From assembly GCF_003863365.1 (NCBI RefSeq), contig NZ_RQXT01000007.1, forward strand, positions 121,412 through 185,411: a stretch of DNA of 64,000 nucleotides, written 5' to 3'. Below are positions 55,082-63,869 of this stretch, one piece after another. The position numbers were made by a program, and so were the translations under genes. The notes beneath the pieces are model-generated. The model had not been told where the DNA came from and searched no databases. It saw only the letters and a list, made by a program, of their open reading frames with translations. The DNA is from Mesorhizobium tamadayense. Its GTDB lineage: Bacteria; Pseudomonadota; Alphaproteobacteria; Rhizobiales; Rhizobiaceae. Within the stretch, counting starts at the first letter, position 1. Each line of letters starts with the position of its first letter.

Positions 55082-56926
55082 TCAGCCCTGACGGCTGCCC
55101 ACGGCTTCCTCATATTTCTTGCGCGCGGCGTTCACCTGCGGCCGCGACGAGACTTCCGGCACGGCCACATCCCACCAGTGGCCGCCGGCGTCGGTCGAGA
55201 CCAGCGGATCGGTGTCGATGACCAGCACCGTCGTCTTATCGTTGCCCTTGGCCTTGGCGAGCGCCGTCTCCAGCTCGGCGATCGACGCCACCTTTTCGGC
55301 GACGGCGCCGAGGCTCGTCGCATGCGCGGCGAAATCGACATCGGGCATGACCTCGTGGCGAGCGTCCCTCAGCAGATTGTTGAAGTTGGCGCCGCCGGTC
55401 GCCATCTGCAGCCGGTTGATGCAACCATAGCCACGGTTGTCGAGCAGCACGATGGTGAGCTTGAGACCCAGCATCACGGAGGTGGCGATCTCGGAATTGA
55501 GCATCAGGTAGGAGCCGTCGCCGACCATGACGACCACCTCCTCGCCGGGCTTGGCCATCTTCACCCCAAGGCCGCCGGCGATCTCGTAGCCCATGGTCGA
55601 GAAGCCGTATTCGGCGTGATACGAACCGGGCGCGCCGGCCTGCCAGAGCTTGTGCAATTCGCCCGGCAATCCGCCGGCGGCATGCAGCAAGGTGACGCCC
55701 GAGCCCATCGCCCGCTGCACGGCGCCGATCACCTGCGCGTCGGACGGATAAGCGGCGTTGGTGGACGCCGTCACCTTGGCGGCCGCGGCCTGCCAGTCCC
55801 CCTTGCCCTTCAGCGCATTGTCGGTCCAGGCGGCGGGCGCTTTCCAGCCTTTCAGCGCGGCGGTCAGTTCAGAGAGCCCTTCGGCGGCGTCGGCGACCAG
55901 CGGCAGCGCCCAGTGCTTGCCGGCGTCGAAGACTTGTGTGTTCAGCCCGATGATGGTGCGGCCGGCATTCTTGAACAGCGCCCAGGAGCCGGTGGTGAAG
56001 TCCTGCAGCCTAGTGCCGACGGCGAGCACGACATCGGCCTCTTCCGCCAGCCGGTTGGCGGCCGACGTGCCGGTGACGCCGACGGCGGCCATGTTGAGCG
56101 GATGATCATCGGGCAGCGAGGATTTGCCGCCTTGCGTCTCGCAGACCGGAATGCCGGCGCTCTGCGCCAGCTTCGCCAGCTCGCTGGAGGCCTGCGAATA
56201 GAGGACGCCGCCGCCGGCGATCACCAGCGGCTTCTTGGCGCCCTTCAGCGCCGCCACCGCTGCCTCCAGCTCGTTTCGGTCCGGGCGCAGCCGGCGCTGT
56301 GTCCAGACGCGCTCGGCAAACAGGCTTTCGGGATAGTCATAGGCCTCGGCCTGCACGTCCTGGCAGAGCGAGAGCGTGACCGGCCCGCATTCGGCCGGAT
56401 CGGTCAGCACCTGCATAGCGCGGTTGAGCGCCGGGATGATCTGCTCGGGACGCGTGATGCGGTCGAAATAGCGCGATACGGGGCGGAAGCAGTCGTTGAC
56501 GCTCGCCGTGCCGTCGGAAAAATCCTCGACCTGCTGCAGCACCGGGTCGGGCAGGCGGTTGGCGAAGACGTCACCGGGAAGCAGAAGCACCGGCAGGCGG
56601 TTGACGTGGGCAAGGGCCGCGGCCGTCACCATGTTCAGCGCGCCGGGGCCGATCGAGGTGGTGGCGGCCATGAAGCGGCGGCGGAAATTCGCCTTGGCAT
56701 AGGCGATCGCCGCATGCGCCATCGCCTGCTCGTTGTGGGCGCGGAAGGTCGGCAGCTCGTCGCGGACCTGGTAGAGCGCCTCGCCGACGCCGGCGACATT
56801 GCCATGGCCGAAGATCGCCCAGACGCCGCCGAAGATCGGCACCTTTTTACCGTCGATCTCGGTCACCTGCCGGCTGAGAAAGCGGGTCAGCGCCTGCGCC
56901 ATCGTCAGGCGAACGGTCTTGGTCAT
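55082..56926 (-). CDS. iolD: 3D-(3,5/4)-trihydroxycyclohexane-1,2-dione hydrolase IolD
   Basis: Thiamine-diphosphate enzyme of 614 residues that opens the inositol ring product. IFGGVWAIFGHGNVAGVGEAL is the N-terminal block. HNEQAMAHAAIAYAKA holds the catalytic Glu. The ThDP motif is GDGSYLMLNSEIATSVMLGLKLTIVLLDNRGYGCINRLQ (GDGS ... N). The ATG lies 49 bp after iolC. Confidence 0.95.
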   Translation of the reverse strand: MTKTVRLTMAQALTRFLSRQVTEIDGKKVPIFGGVWAIFGHGNVAGVGEALYQVRDELPTFRAHNEQAMAHAAIAYAKANFRRRFMAATTSIGPGALNMVTAAALAHVNRLPVLLLPGDVFANRLPDPVLQQVEDFSDGTASVNDCFRPVSRYFDRITRPEQIIPALNRAMQVLTDPAECGPVTLSLCQDVQAEAYDYPESLFAERVWTQRRLRPDRNELEAAVAALKGAKKPLVIAGGGVLYSQASSELAKLAQSAGIPVCETQGGKSSLPDDHPLNMAAVGVTGTSAANRLAEEADVVLAVGTRLQDFTTGSWALFKNAGRTIIGLNTQVFDAGKHWALPLVADAAEGLSELTAALKGWKAPAAWTDNALKGKGDWQAAAAKVTASTNAAYPSDAQVIGAVQRAMGSGVTLLHAAGGLPGELHKLWQAGAPGSYHAEYGFSTMGYEIAGGLGVKMAKPGEEVVVMVGDGSYLMLNSEIATSVMLGLKLTIVLLDNRGYGCINRLQMATGGANFNNLLRDARHEVMPDVDFAAHATSLGAVAEKVASIAELETALAKAKGNDKTTVLVIDTDPLVSTDAGGHWWDVAVPEVSSRPQVNAARKKYEEAVGSRQG

Positions 56927-56975
56927 TGTCGTTTCCTCCGGCTTTCTTGTGCCGTCTTGTTATGCGGCCGCCTTC

Positions 56976-58910
56976 TTATGCAGCTTTGCGGCCGCGCGCG
57001 GCAAGCCATGCCTCGGTCAGCTGTTCAAAACGCGCGGCCATGTCGGCGATAGCTTCGTCGTCCGACATCCTGCCGGCAAGCCATTGTTCGGCGGCGTTGA
57101 TGAAGATGGTGCGACCGACGGCAAATCCCTTGACGATCGGAGAGTTGCTCGCGGCGGCAAAGGCCGCGACCAGCTCGTCCTGCGGCGCCTCCAAACCAAG
57201 CAGCACGACGCCGCGGCACCATGGATCGTTCTTGACGATCACCGCCTCGATCTTTGCCCAGGCGTTGGCCGAAGCCTGCGGCTCGAGCTTCCACCAGTCG
57301 GGCTTGATGCCCACCGCATAGAGCTCCTCCAGCGCGCGCGGAATGGTGGTGTCGTCGAGCTTGCCGTGCTTGCCTGCGATGATCTCGACGAGAAGTTCTC
57401 TGCCAACTTTCCGCGCGGCCTCGAACAAAGCCCGGAGCTTTTGCTGCTGCTCGGTCTTCAGCGGCTCGGGATCGTCCGGATGATAGAAGCACAGGCATTT
57501 GATGCAGTGGTCGACCGGCCATTCAATGAGCTGCGAGCCGATATCCTGCGAGAATTCGAAGCGCAGCGGCCGCGAGCCCGGCAGCTCGACCGGACGGCCG
57601 AGCCAGGCGAACGGATGGCGGGCGAATTCGAACATCGCGTCGCGGCCGTATTTCTCGTCGATCAGCATGCCGTAGCCGGCGCGGCCGGCGGCGACCCTGG
57701 CCGCCGCCTTGACCGTGAGCACCTTGAAATCGGGAATGCGGGAGACATCGGCGCCGACCTTGGCGGCGACATCCTCGAGCTGGACGCGATGGTCGCAGGC
57801 CAGCGCCATCAGCGAGGGGATGTCGCGCCGGCGCGCCGTCGCCCAATGGACGTGGTTGATCGCCTCGTCCTTGCGCAGCGCCAGATGCTTGCTGCCGTGC
57901 TTCAGGAAGAACTGCAGCTCCTCGAAGGTCGGATATTCCGGCGCGCAAAGCAGGCGCGACACGGCGAAGGCGCCGCAGGCATTGGCCCAGGTCGCGGCCG
58001 TCGCAAAGCTTTCGCCGCCGAGCCAGCCGCGCAGGAAGCCCGACATGAACGCGTCGCCGGCGCCGAGCACATTGTAGATCTCGATCGGGAAGCCCTTGCC
58101 GACGACGCCATCCTCGAGGTCGTCGCTGATCGGCCCGTCATAGACGATGCAACCCTTGGCGCCGCGCTTCAGCACAATGGTGGCCGAGGACAGGGCGCGG
58201 ATCGTCTTCAGCGCGCTCAGGCAATCGTCGGCGCCTGAGGCGATCATGATCTCTTCCTCGGTGCCGACGATGAGGTCGCAATCGGGAAGCACAGTCTTCA
58301 GTTGCGCCGAGACGCGGTCCGACTTGACGTAGCGTTCGAAGCCTTCCGCATGGCCGGCAAGGCCCCAGAGGTTCGGACGGTAGTCGATGTCGAAGACCAC
58401 CTTGCCGTCCTTGGCCTTCATCAAACGGATCGCCTTGCGCTGCGCGGCATCGGTGTTGGGGCGGGAAAAATGCGTGCCGGTGACGACGACCGCGCGGGCA
58501 GAGGCAATAAACGCCTCGTCGATATCCTCTTCCGCGAGCGCCATGTCGGCGCAGTCGGAGCGGTAGAAGATCATCGGCGAGACGCCTTCGTCCTCGACCG
58601 AAAGCAGCACCAGCGCGGTCAGCCGCTCCTTGTCGGTCTTCAAGCCATCGACCGAGACGCCTTCACGCCGGAGCTGCTCGCGGATGAAGCGGCCCATCTG
58701 CTCGTCGCCGACACGGGTGAGCAGCGCCGGGCGCAGGCCGAGCCTTGCCGTGCCGACCGAGATATTGGCCGGGCAGCCGCCGACCGACTTGGCGAAGGAG
58801 GCGATGTCCTCCAGCCGCGAGCCGATCTGCTGGCCGTAGAGATCGACCGAGGCACGGCCGATCGTGATGACGTCGAGCGGCGGATATTTCGCTTCCACGG
58901 CTTCGCCCAT
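56976..58910 (-). CDS. iolC: Fused 5-dehydro-2-deoxygluconokinase and DUF2090 aldolase-type domain (IolC)
   Basis: Two-domain protein of 644 residues. Residues 10-330 are a PfkB kinase: SVGGCPANISVGTARLGL and NVLGAGDAFMSGFLRGWL (catalytic GAGD). Residues 340-635 are a DUF2090 domain (PSLMALACDHRVQLEDVAAK ... LLVEIIAGKHG), which in related proteins is proposed to cleave the phosphorylated product as IolJ does. So two successive steps may be fused. It is the first gene of the iolCDE(B) operon and has operator-like palindromes upstream. Confidence 0.94.
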   Translation of the reverse strand: MGEAVEAKYPPLDVITIGRASVDLYGQQIGSRLEDIASFAKSVGGCPANISVGTARLGLRPALLTRVGDEQMGRFIREQLRREGVSVDGLKTDKERLTALVLLSVEDEGVSPMIFYRSDCADMALAEEDIDEAFIASARAVVVTGTHFSRPNTDAAQRKAIRLMKAKDGKVVFDIDYRPNLWGLAGHAEGFERYVKSDRVSAQLKTVLPDCDLIVGTEEEIMIASGADDCLSALKTIRALSSATIVLKRGAKGCIVYDGPISDDLEDGVVGKGFPIEIYNVLGAGDAFMSGFLRGWLGGESFATAATWANACGAFAVSRLLCAPEYPTFEELQFFLKHGSKHLALRKDEAINHVHWATARRRDIPSLMALACDHRVQLEDVAAKVGADVSRIPDFKVLTVKAAARVAAGRAGYGMLIDEKYGRDAMFEFARHPFAWLGRPVELPGSRPLRFEFSQDIGSQLIEWPVDHCIKCLCFYHPDDPEPLKTEQQQKLRALFEAARKVGRELLVEIIAGKHGKLDDTTIPRALEELYAVGIKPDWWKLEPQASANAWAKIEAVIVKNDPWCRGVVLLGLEAPQDELVAAFAAASNSPIVKGFAVGRTIFINAAEQWLAGRMSDDEAIADMAARFEQLTEAWLAARGRKAA

Positions 58911-58992
58911 TCGAACCTCCCATCGGCCTTGTTGTGCAGAGCAGCGTCGTTTTGGGCAGCACGCGCGAATGGCGGCGCGGTGCCGTCAATAT

Positions 58993-59036
58993 GAAATAAT
59001 AATTCCAATCTATAGTCAATATGGAATGAGCATTCC
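58993..59036. promoter_or_regulatory. Tandem IolR-type operator candidates upstream of iolC
   Basis: GGAATGAGCATTCC (59023-59036) is a perfect GGAA-N6-TTCC palindrome. A second near copy, GAAATAATAATTCC (58993-59006), is centred 30 bp away, three helical turns. GGAA-N6-TTCC is, to my memory, the motif linked to the rhizobial inositol repressor. They lie 83-126 bp upstream of iolC. Confidence 0.6.
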
Positions 59037-59066
59037 CGGATGGAAAAACGCTGATGCAGGGGCCGT

Positions 59067-59933
59067 TCAGGCCTTGCGCTTGCGGCCGGCGTCGCGGCGC
59101 TTCTCGCCAACGGCGACGGTGAGCGCCATGGCAAGCGCCATGGTGGCGGACAGCGAGCGGAAGCCGCCGAAATCGGCTTCGGCGACCTCGAACCACACCT
59201 TGGCGAACTGGGCGAGCGGAGAAAACGAGCTGTCGGTGATTGCCACGATCGGCACGCCCTGCTCGGCGATCAAGCGCGTCTCGTCGATGGTCGCGGGCGC
59301 GTAAGGCGAGAAGCTGATGGCGATGACGGCGTCGCGCGGCGTGGCGAAGGCGATCATCTCGGCATTGAGACCCGCGGCCGATTCCACCAGCTGGTTGCGG
59401 ATCTTGAGCTTGCCAAGCGCATAGGCGATGTAGGAGGCGACCGGATAGGAGCGGCGCTTGGCCAGCACATAAATGGTCTCGGCCTTCGCCAGCAGGGCGA
59501 TCGCCTCCTCGAAATGCGTATCGTTCAGCGCGCGCGAAATGTCGCTGAGCGAGGTGCTGGCGGCGGCGACGAAACCATCGAAGATCGCCCGGTGGCCGGC
59601 GCCTTCCTCGGCCTTGGCGCGCAGCGCCGCAAGCCTTTCGTCGTAGGAGGAATTGCGCTCGCGCAGCCGTTCGCGAAAAACCTGCTGCAGGCTGGTGAAG
59701 CCGTCGAAGCCGAACTGCTGGGCAAAGCGGATCAGCGTGGAGGGCTGGACACCGGCCGAGGCGGCGATGCTGGCGGCGGTGCCGAAGGCGATGTCGTCGG
59801 GATTGTCGAGCGCATAAGCGGCGATCTGCGCGATCCGCTTGGGCAGGCTGTGGCGCCGTTCCAGGATCGTCGTGCGCAACGTCTCGAAATCGCGAGGCAC
59901 CCGTTCGTCCATCGTCGCTCCGCCCACGGCCAT
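59067..59933 (-). CDS. iolR: RpiR-family transcriptional regulator of inositol catabolism
   Basis: Regulator of 288 residues. An N-terminal RpiR helix-turn-helix (LPKRIAQIAAYALDNPDDIAFGTAASIAASAGVQPSTLIRFAQQFG) is followed by a SIS sugar-phosphate domain from about residue 130 (IYVLAKRRSYPVASYIAYAL ... DAVIAISFSPYAPAT). It lies between the iolC operon and the Gfo/Idh gene, the usual place of iolR. An ATG seven codons further in (59912) has GGAG upstream and may be the true start. Confidence 0.9.
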   Translation of the reverse strand: MAVGGATMDERVPRDFETLRTTILERRHSLPKRIAQIAAYALDNPDDIAFGTAASIAASAGVQPSTLIRFAQQFGFDGFTSLQQVFRERLRERNSSYDERLAALRAKAEEGAGHRAIFDGFVAAASTSLSDISRALNDTHFEEAIALLAKAETIYVLAKRRSYPVASYIAYALGKLKIRNQLVESAAGLNAEMIAFATPRDAVIAISFSPYAPATIDETRLIAEQGVPIVAITDSSFSPLAQFAKVWFEVAEADFGGFRSLSATMALAMALTVAVGEKRRDAGRKRKA

Positions 59934-60020
59934 ATTGATAGTTCCCTCTCCTGCCTCATCATAGCGAGTTCGCGCAAGAACACCATAAAAAATGATTTAC
60001 ACGTTCCATTCTTTAGTAAA

Positions 60021-60038
60021 ATGGATTAATTCATCCAT
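60021..60038. promoter_or_regulatory. Operator-like palindrome upstream of the Gfo/Idh/MocA gene
   Basis: ATGGATTAATTCATCCAT has perfect 6-base arms with a 6-base spacer; its inner GGAT-N6-ATCC resembles the IolR-type sites with the same spacing. It lies 35 bp before the dehydrogenase ATG and about 90 bp before iolR on the other strand. Confidence 0.5.
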
Positions 60039-60072
60039 ACGCGTTTCTTCCCTCATCTCGGAGAGAATCGAC

Positions 60073-61182
60073 ATGGTCGGAGTGGGCCTCATCGGCACGG
60101 GCTTCATGGGCAAGTGCCACGCCATCGCCTGGAATGCGGTCGGCACCGTCTTTCCCGATGTCGACAAGCCGAAGCTTGTGCACCTGGGCGAGGTCAACGA
60201 CGAGCTTGCCAGGCGCAAGGCGGGCGAATTCGGCTTCGCCAAGGGCTCCGGCGACTGGCGCGCAGTCGTCAACGACCCGGAGGTCGACGTTGTCTCGCTG
60301 ACCACGCCCAACCAGTTTCATCCGGAAATGGCGATCGCCGTCCTGGAAGCCGGCAAGCATCTGTGGTGCGAGAAGCCGATGGCGCCGAGTTTCGCCGAAG
60401 CCGAAGCGATGGCGAAGGCGGCGACGACATCCGGCAAGGTGGCCGCTCTCGGCTACAACTACATCCAGAACCCGGCCATCCGCCATATCGGCGCGCTGCT
60501 CGAGGAAAAGATCATCGGCGACGTCAATCTCGTGCGCATCGAGATGGACGAGGATTTCATGGCCGACCCCGACGCGCTGTTCTTCTGGAAGCACGAGGCG
60601 TCTTCGGGCTACGGCGCGCTCGACGATTTCGCCGTGCATCCGCTGTCTCTGATCAAGGTGCTGTTCGGCCGCGTCGCCCGTGTCATGTGCGACATGGTGA
60701 AACCCTATGCCGACCGGCGCGTCGCCTCCGGCGGCCGCCGTGCGGTCGAGACCTACGACATCGCCAGCGTGCTGATGCACCTCGAAAACGGCGTCGCCGG
60801 CACGCTGCTGGTCAACCGCTCGGCCTGGGGCCGCAAGGGCCGCATCGCTATCCAGATCTTCGGTTCGAAAGGCTCGATCCTTTACGACCAGGAGCGGATG
60901 AACGAATTCCAGCTCTACCTCACCGCCGACCGCCCGACCGAACAGGGCTACCGCACCATCCTGGTGGCGCCGCACCACAAGCCCTACGATGCCTTCCTGC
61001 CGGCGCCCGGCCACGGCCTTGGCTTCAACGACCTCAAGATGATCGAATGCCGCGAACTGCTGATGCGGATCGCAGGCAAGCCGGCGCGGATCATCGATTT
61101 CGACGAAGGGCTGGAGATCGAGCGCACCGTGCACGCGATGGCGCGCTCGTTCCAGGAACAGCGCTGGGTGGATGTGCGGTAA
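60073..61182 (+). CDS. Gfo/Idh/MocA-family oxidoreductase (probable inositol or related polyol dehydrogenase)
   Basis: NAD(P)-dependent dehydrogenase of 369 residues. GVGLIGTGFMGKCHAIAWN (residues 3-21) is the Rossmann loop, GKHLWCEKPMAPSFAEAEAM has the catalytic-site EKP, and YGALDDFAVHPLSLIKVLFG carries the conserved Asp/His. The start at MVGVGLIG has GGAGAGA upstream. Divergent from iolR, it may oxidise myo- or scyllo-inositol or a derivative; the substrate is inferred. Confidence 0.87.
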   Translation: MVGVGLIGTGFMGKCHAIAWNAVGTVFPDVDKPKLVHLGEVNDELARRKAGEFGFAKGSGDWRAVVNDPEVDVVSLTTPNQFHPEMAIAVLEAGKHLWCEKPMAPSFAEAEAMAKAATTSGKVAALGYNYIQNPAIRHIGALLEEKIIGDVNLVRIEMDEDFMADPDALFFWKHEASSGYGALDDFAVHPLSLIKVLFGRVARVMCDMVKPYADRRVASGGRRAVETYDIASVLMHLENGVAGTLLVNRSAWGRKGRIAIQIFGSKGSILYDQERMNEFQLYLTADRPTEQGYRTILVAPHHKPYDAFLPAPGHGLGFNDLKMIECRELLMRIAGKPARIIDFDEGLEIERTVHAMARSFQEQRWVDVR

Positions 61183-61206
61183 AGCGGCCGGCGAACCGGC
61201 GACGGT

Positions 61207-61905
61207 TCAGTTGCCGGCGGCAGCATTGATCTCCCAGCCGTCCACCCAGATCTGCCGCAGGCGGTCGCCTTCGCCCTTGAACCACAGGCCCGCCGGTCGG
61301 CAGTCCTCGATGCGGTCGCTGCGGAAGTTGCGGATGGCCTGGCGCAGCTCGCACCAGGCGACGATGTTGGCGGTCTCGGCGTAATAGATGAGGGCCACCG
61401 GGCGGACGATGCGCTGCGTGGCGCGGCCGGCTTCGTCGCGATAGGCAAGGTCGAGCTTTTCCTCATCGCGGATGGCGCGGCGGACCAGGGCGAGATCGAC
61501 CGCGGAGGCCGAGGGCGCGGCGAAACCCCAGGCATGCAGAGCGTTGGCGTCGAGCGTCTGGCGCAAGGGCGGCGGCACCGCGCCGGCGATCTTGGCGCCG
61601 ACGCGTTTCGCGGCCTGCTTGAGCTCGTCGTCGCCGGTGCGCTCAAGCAGCGCCAGTGACAGCACGATCGCCTCCATTTCCTCGATCGAAAACATCAGCG
61701 GCGGCAGGTCGAAGCCGGGACGCAGGATATAGCCGATACCGCGCCCGCCCTCGATCGGCACGCGCATCGCCTGCAGCGCGGCAATGTCGCGATAGACCGA
61801 GCGCACCGTCACTTCCAGCCGCTCGGCGATGGTCGCCGCCGTCACCGGCTTCCGGGCCAGCCGCAGGATCTGGATGATCTCGAACAGGCGCGAGGCCTTG
61901 CGCAT
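61207..61905 (-). CDS. YafY-type HTH/WYL-domain transcriptional regulator
   Basis: A 232-residue regulator. The DeoR-like helix-turn-helix RLFEIIQILRLARKPVTAATIAERLEVTVRSVYRDIAALQ is followed by a WYL effector domain (RRAIRDEEKLDLAYRDEAGRATQRIVRPVALIYYAETANIVAWCE). The ATG at MRKASRL follows GGTGGAG. It is divergent from the LysE gene, which it probably controls. Confidence 0.9.
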   Translation of the reverse strand: MRKASRLFEIIQILRLARKPVTAATIAERLEVTVRSVYRDIAALQAMRVPIEGGRGIGYILRPGFDLPPLMFSIEEMEAIVLSLALLERTGDDELKQAAKRVGAKIAGAVPPPLRQTLDANALHAWGFAAPSASAVDLALVRRAIRDEEKLDLAYRDEAGRATQRIVRPVALIYYAETANIVAWCELRQAIRNFRSDRIEDCRPAGLWFKGEGDRLRQIWVDGWEINAAAGN

Positions 61906-61926
61906 TTCTCCACCCGGCTGAAAAGC

Positions 61927-61948
61927 AACTGACACACCCCCGTCAGTT
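61927..61948. promoter_or_regulatory. Operator-like inverted repeat for the WYL regulator
   Basis: AACTGAC (61927-61933) and GTCAGTT (61942-61948) form a perfect 7-bp inverted repeat with an 8-bp spacer in the divergent region. A further AACTGAC half-site overlaps the LysE-gene ATG region (62024-62030). ACTGAC-type inverted repeats are frequent next to YafY-type regulators. Confidence 0.55.
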
Positions 61949-62031
61949 GGAATGACCTATAGGGCCGCCTACCGGCTTGAAAATCAACAGATTCCTTTGA
62001 GCCTTCGCCGGGACGGCAACAGGCAACTGAC

Positions 62032-62667
62032 ATGAGCTACACCGAAAATCTCTGGCTTTTCTTCATCTTGCTGTTCGGCATCATCGCCGTGCCTGGCATG
62101 GACATGCTGTTCGTGCTGGCCAATGCGCTGACCGGGGGACGCGACAGGGGGCTGGCGGCGACCGGCGGCATCATGCTTGGCGGAGCGGTGCACACGCTGA
62201 ACGGTGCGATCGGCGTCGGCCTGCTCATGCATTTCGTGCCGGTCCTGTTCAAGCCGCTGCTGGTCGCCGGCGCCGCCTATATGGCCTATATCGGGATTTC
62301 GCTGATGCGCAGCTCCATCACCGTCGGCGATGGCGGGCCCGCGGGCAGCCGCTCCGCCTGGAAGGCTTTTCGCCAGGGGTTGGTCACCTGCCTGATCAAC
62401 CCGAAGGCCTATCTCTTCATCATCGCCGTCTATCCGCAATTCCTGAAGCCGGCTTACGGTCCGATCTGGATGCAGGCGACGGTGATGGGGCTGCTGACGG
62501 TCGCCACCCAGGCAGGAATTTATGGCGGGCTCGCCATCACCGCCGGCCGCAGCCGCATGTTGCTGGTCGACAATCCCCGGGCGACCATCCTTGCCGGACG
62601 GGCGGCGGGGCTGCTGCTGTTCGCGGTCTCGGTATTCACAGCATGGGAAGGGCTGAGGGCGGTGTAA
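62032..62667 (+). CDS. LysE-family amino-acid/metabolite exporter
   Basis: Inner-membrane exporter of 211 residues with about six hydrophobic segments. VPGMDMLFVLANALTGGRDRGLAATGGIMLG is the family N-terminal motif, and FRQGLVTCLINPKAYLFIIAVYPQFL is the central NPK block. The substrate is unknown. It is divergent from the WYL regulator. Confidence 0.9.
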   Translation: MSYTENLWLFFILLFGIIAVPGMDMLFVLANALTGGRDRGLAATGGIMLGGAVHTLNGAIGVGLLMHFVPVLFKPLLVAGAAYMAYIGISLMRSSITVGDGGPAGSRSAWKAFRQGLVTCLINPKAYLFIIAVYPQFLKPAYGPIWMQATVMGLLTVATQAGIYGGLAITAGRSRMLLVDNPRATILAGRAAGLLLFAVSVFTAWEGLRAV

Positions 62668-62689
62668 TCACCGCCCTCGTTCATAGCCA

Positions 62690-63781
62690 TCACGCCGCGC
62701 CCTGACGGCTGGCAAGCATCTCGCGCTTCACCGACCGGCGCCATTCGACGGCGCCGGCAAGGCCGTGCAGCACCGTTTCGGTGGTCGCCCAGTCGATGCA
62801 GCCGTCGGTGATGCTCTGGCCGTAGACGAGCGGCTTGCCGGGCACGACATCCTGGCGGCCGGCGACGAGATTGCTCTCGATCATGACGCCGATGATGCGC
62901 TCGTCGCCCGCGGCTACCTGGCCCGCCACATCGTGCGCGACTTTCGGCTGGTTTTCCGGCTTCTTGCCGCTGTTGGCGTGGCTGACATCGATCATCAACC
63001 GCGGCGCGACGCCGATGCGAGCGAGTTCCGCGGCTGCCGCCGCGACGCTGTCCGCATCATAGTTCGGCACCACGCCGCCGCGCAGGATGACGTGGCAGTC
63101 CTCATTGCCGGTGGTGGCCGCGATGGCGCTGCGGCCGCCCTTGGTCACCGCCATGAAATGATGCGGCTCGGCGGCCGACTTCACCGCCTCGGCGGCGATC
63201 CTCAGATTGCCGTCCGTGCCGTTCTTGAAGCCGACCGGGCAGGAAAGGCCCGACGCCAGCTCGCGATGGATCTGGCTTTCGGTCGTGCGCGCGCCGATGG
63301 CGCCCCAGGCGACGAGGTCGGCTATGTATTGCGGCGTGGTCATGTCGAGGAACTCGGTCGCCGCCGGCAGGCCGAGGTTGTTGACGGCGGAAAGCACGTT
63401 GCGCGCCATGCGCAACCCCTTGTCGATGTTGAAGCTGCCGTCGAGGTCGGGGTCGTTGATCAGGCCCTTCCAGCCGACCGTGGTGCGCGGCTTCTCAAAA
63501 TAGACGCGCATGACGATCTCGAGCCGGTCGGCCAGGGCCTCGCGCAGCGCCGCCAGACGGCTGGCGTAGTCCACGGCGGCGACCGGATCGTGGATGGAAC
63601 AAGGGCCGACGATGACTATCAATCGATCGTCGGCCCCCGTCAGGATCGAATGGATGGCGTTGCGCGAGGCGGCAACGGTGCGCGTCGCGGTGAGTGAGCG
63701 CGGTATCTCGCGCATCACCTCGTCCGGCGTGCTCAGGACTTTGAGTTCGGTGACCCGAAGGTCGTCTGTTGTGGTCAACAC
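62690..63781 (-). CDS. aroG: 3-deoxy-7-phosphoheptulonate (DAHP) synthase, class I
   Basis: First enzyme of the shikimate pathway, 363 residues, AroF/G/H type (type Ia). IVIVGPCSIHDP near residue 53, FEKPRTTVGWKGLINDPDLDGSF, GARTTESQIHRELASGLSCPVGFKNGTDG and LMIDVSHANSGKKPENQ carry the metal and PEP/E4P ligands. It starts at a GTG with AGGAG nine bases upstream. A leader peptide and attenuator precede it, so expression should respond to aromatic amino-acid supply. The choice among aroF, aroG and aroH is arbitrary. Confidence 0.92.
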   Translation of the reverse strand: MLTTTDDLRVTELKVLSTPDEVMREIPRSLTATRTVAASRNAIHSILTGADDRLIVIVGPCSIHDPVAAVDYASRLAALREALADRLEIVMRVYFEKPRTTVGWKGLINDPDLDGSFNIDKGLRMARNVLSAVNNLGLPAATEFLDMTTPQYIADLVAWGAIGARTTESQIHRELASGLSCPVGFKNGTDGNLRIAAEAVKSAAEPHHFMAVTKGGRSAIAATTGNEDCHVILRGGVVPNYDADSVAAAAAELARIGVAPRLMIDVSHANSGKKPENQPKVAHDVAGQVAAGDERIIGVMIESNLVAGRQDVVPGKPLVYGQSITDGCIDWATTETVLHGLAGAVEWRRSVKREMLASRQGAA

Positions 63782-63820
63782 GGCATTCTGCTCCTGGTTA
63801 GGAGACCTGCCGGCTGAAAC

Positions 63821-63846
63821 AAAAAAGCCGCCAGGTCTGGCGGCTT
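63821..63846 (-). terminator. Attenuator terminator upstream of the DAHP synthase gene
   Basis: On the minus strand AAGCCGCCAG and CTGGCGGCTT form a 10-bp stem directly followed by six T. It lies between the leader peptide stop and the aroG ribosome site, the place of an amino-acid-biosynthesis attenuator. The identical CTGGCGGC octamer at 63899-63892 can pair with the 5' arm as antiterminator. Confidence 0.85.
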
Positions 63847-63869
63847 GTCGGATTTTGGTGCTGCAATCT

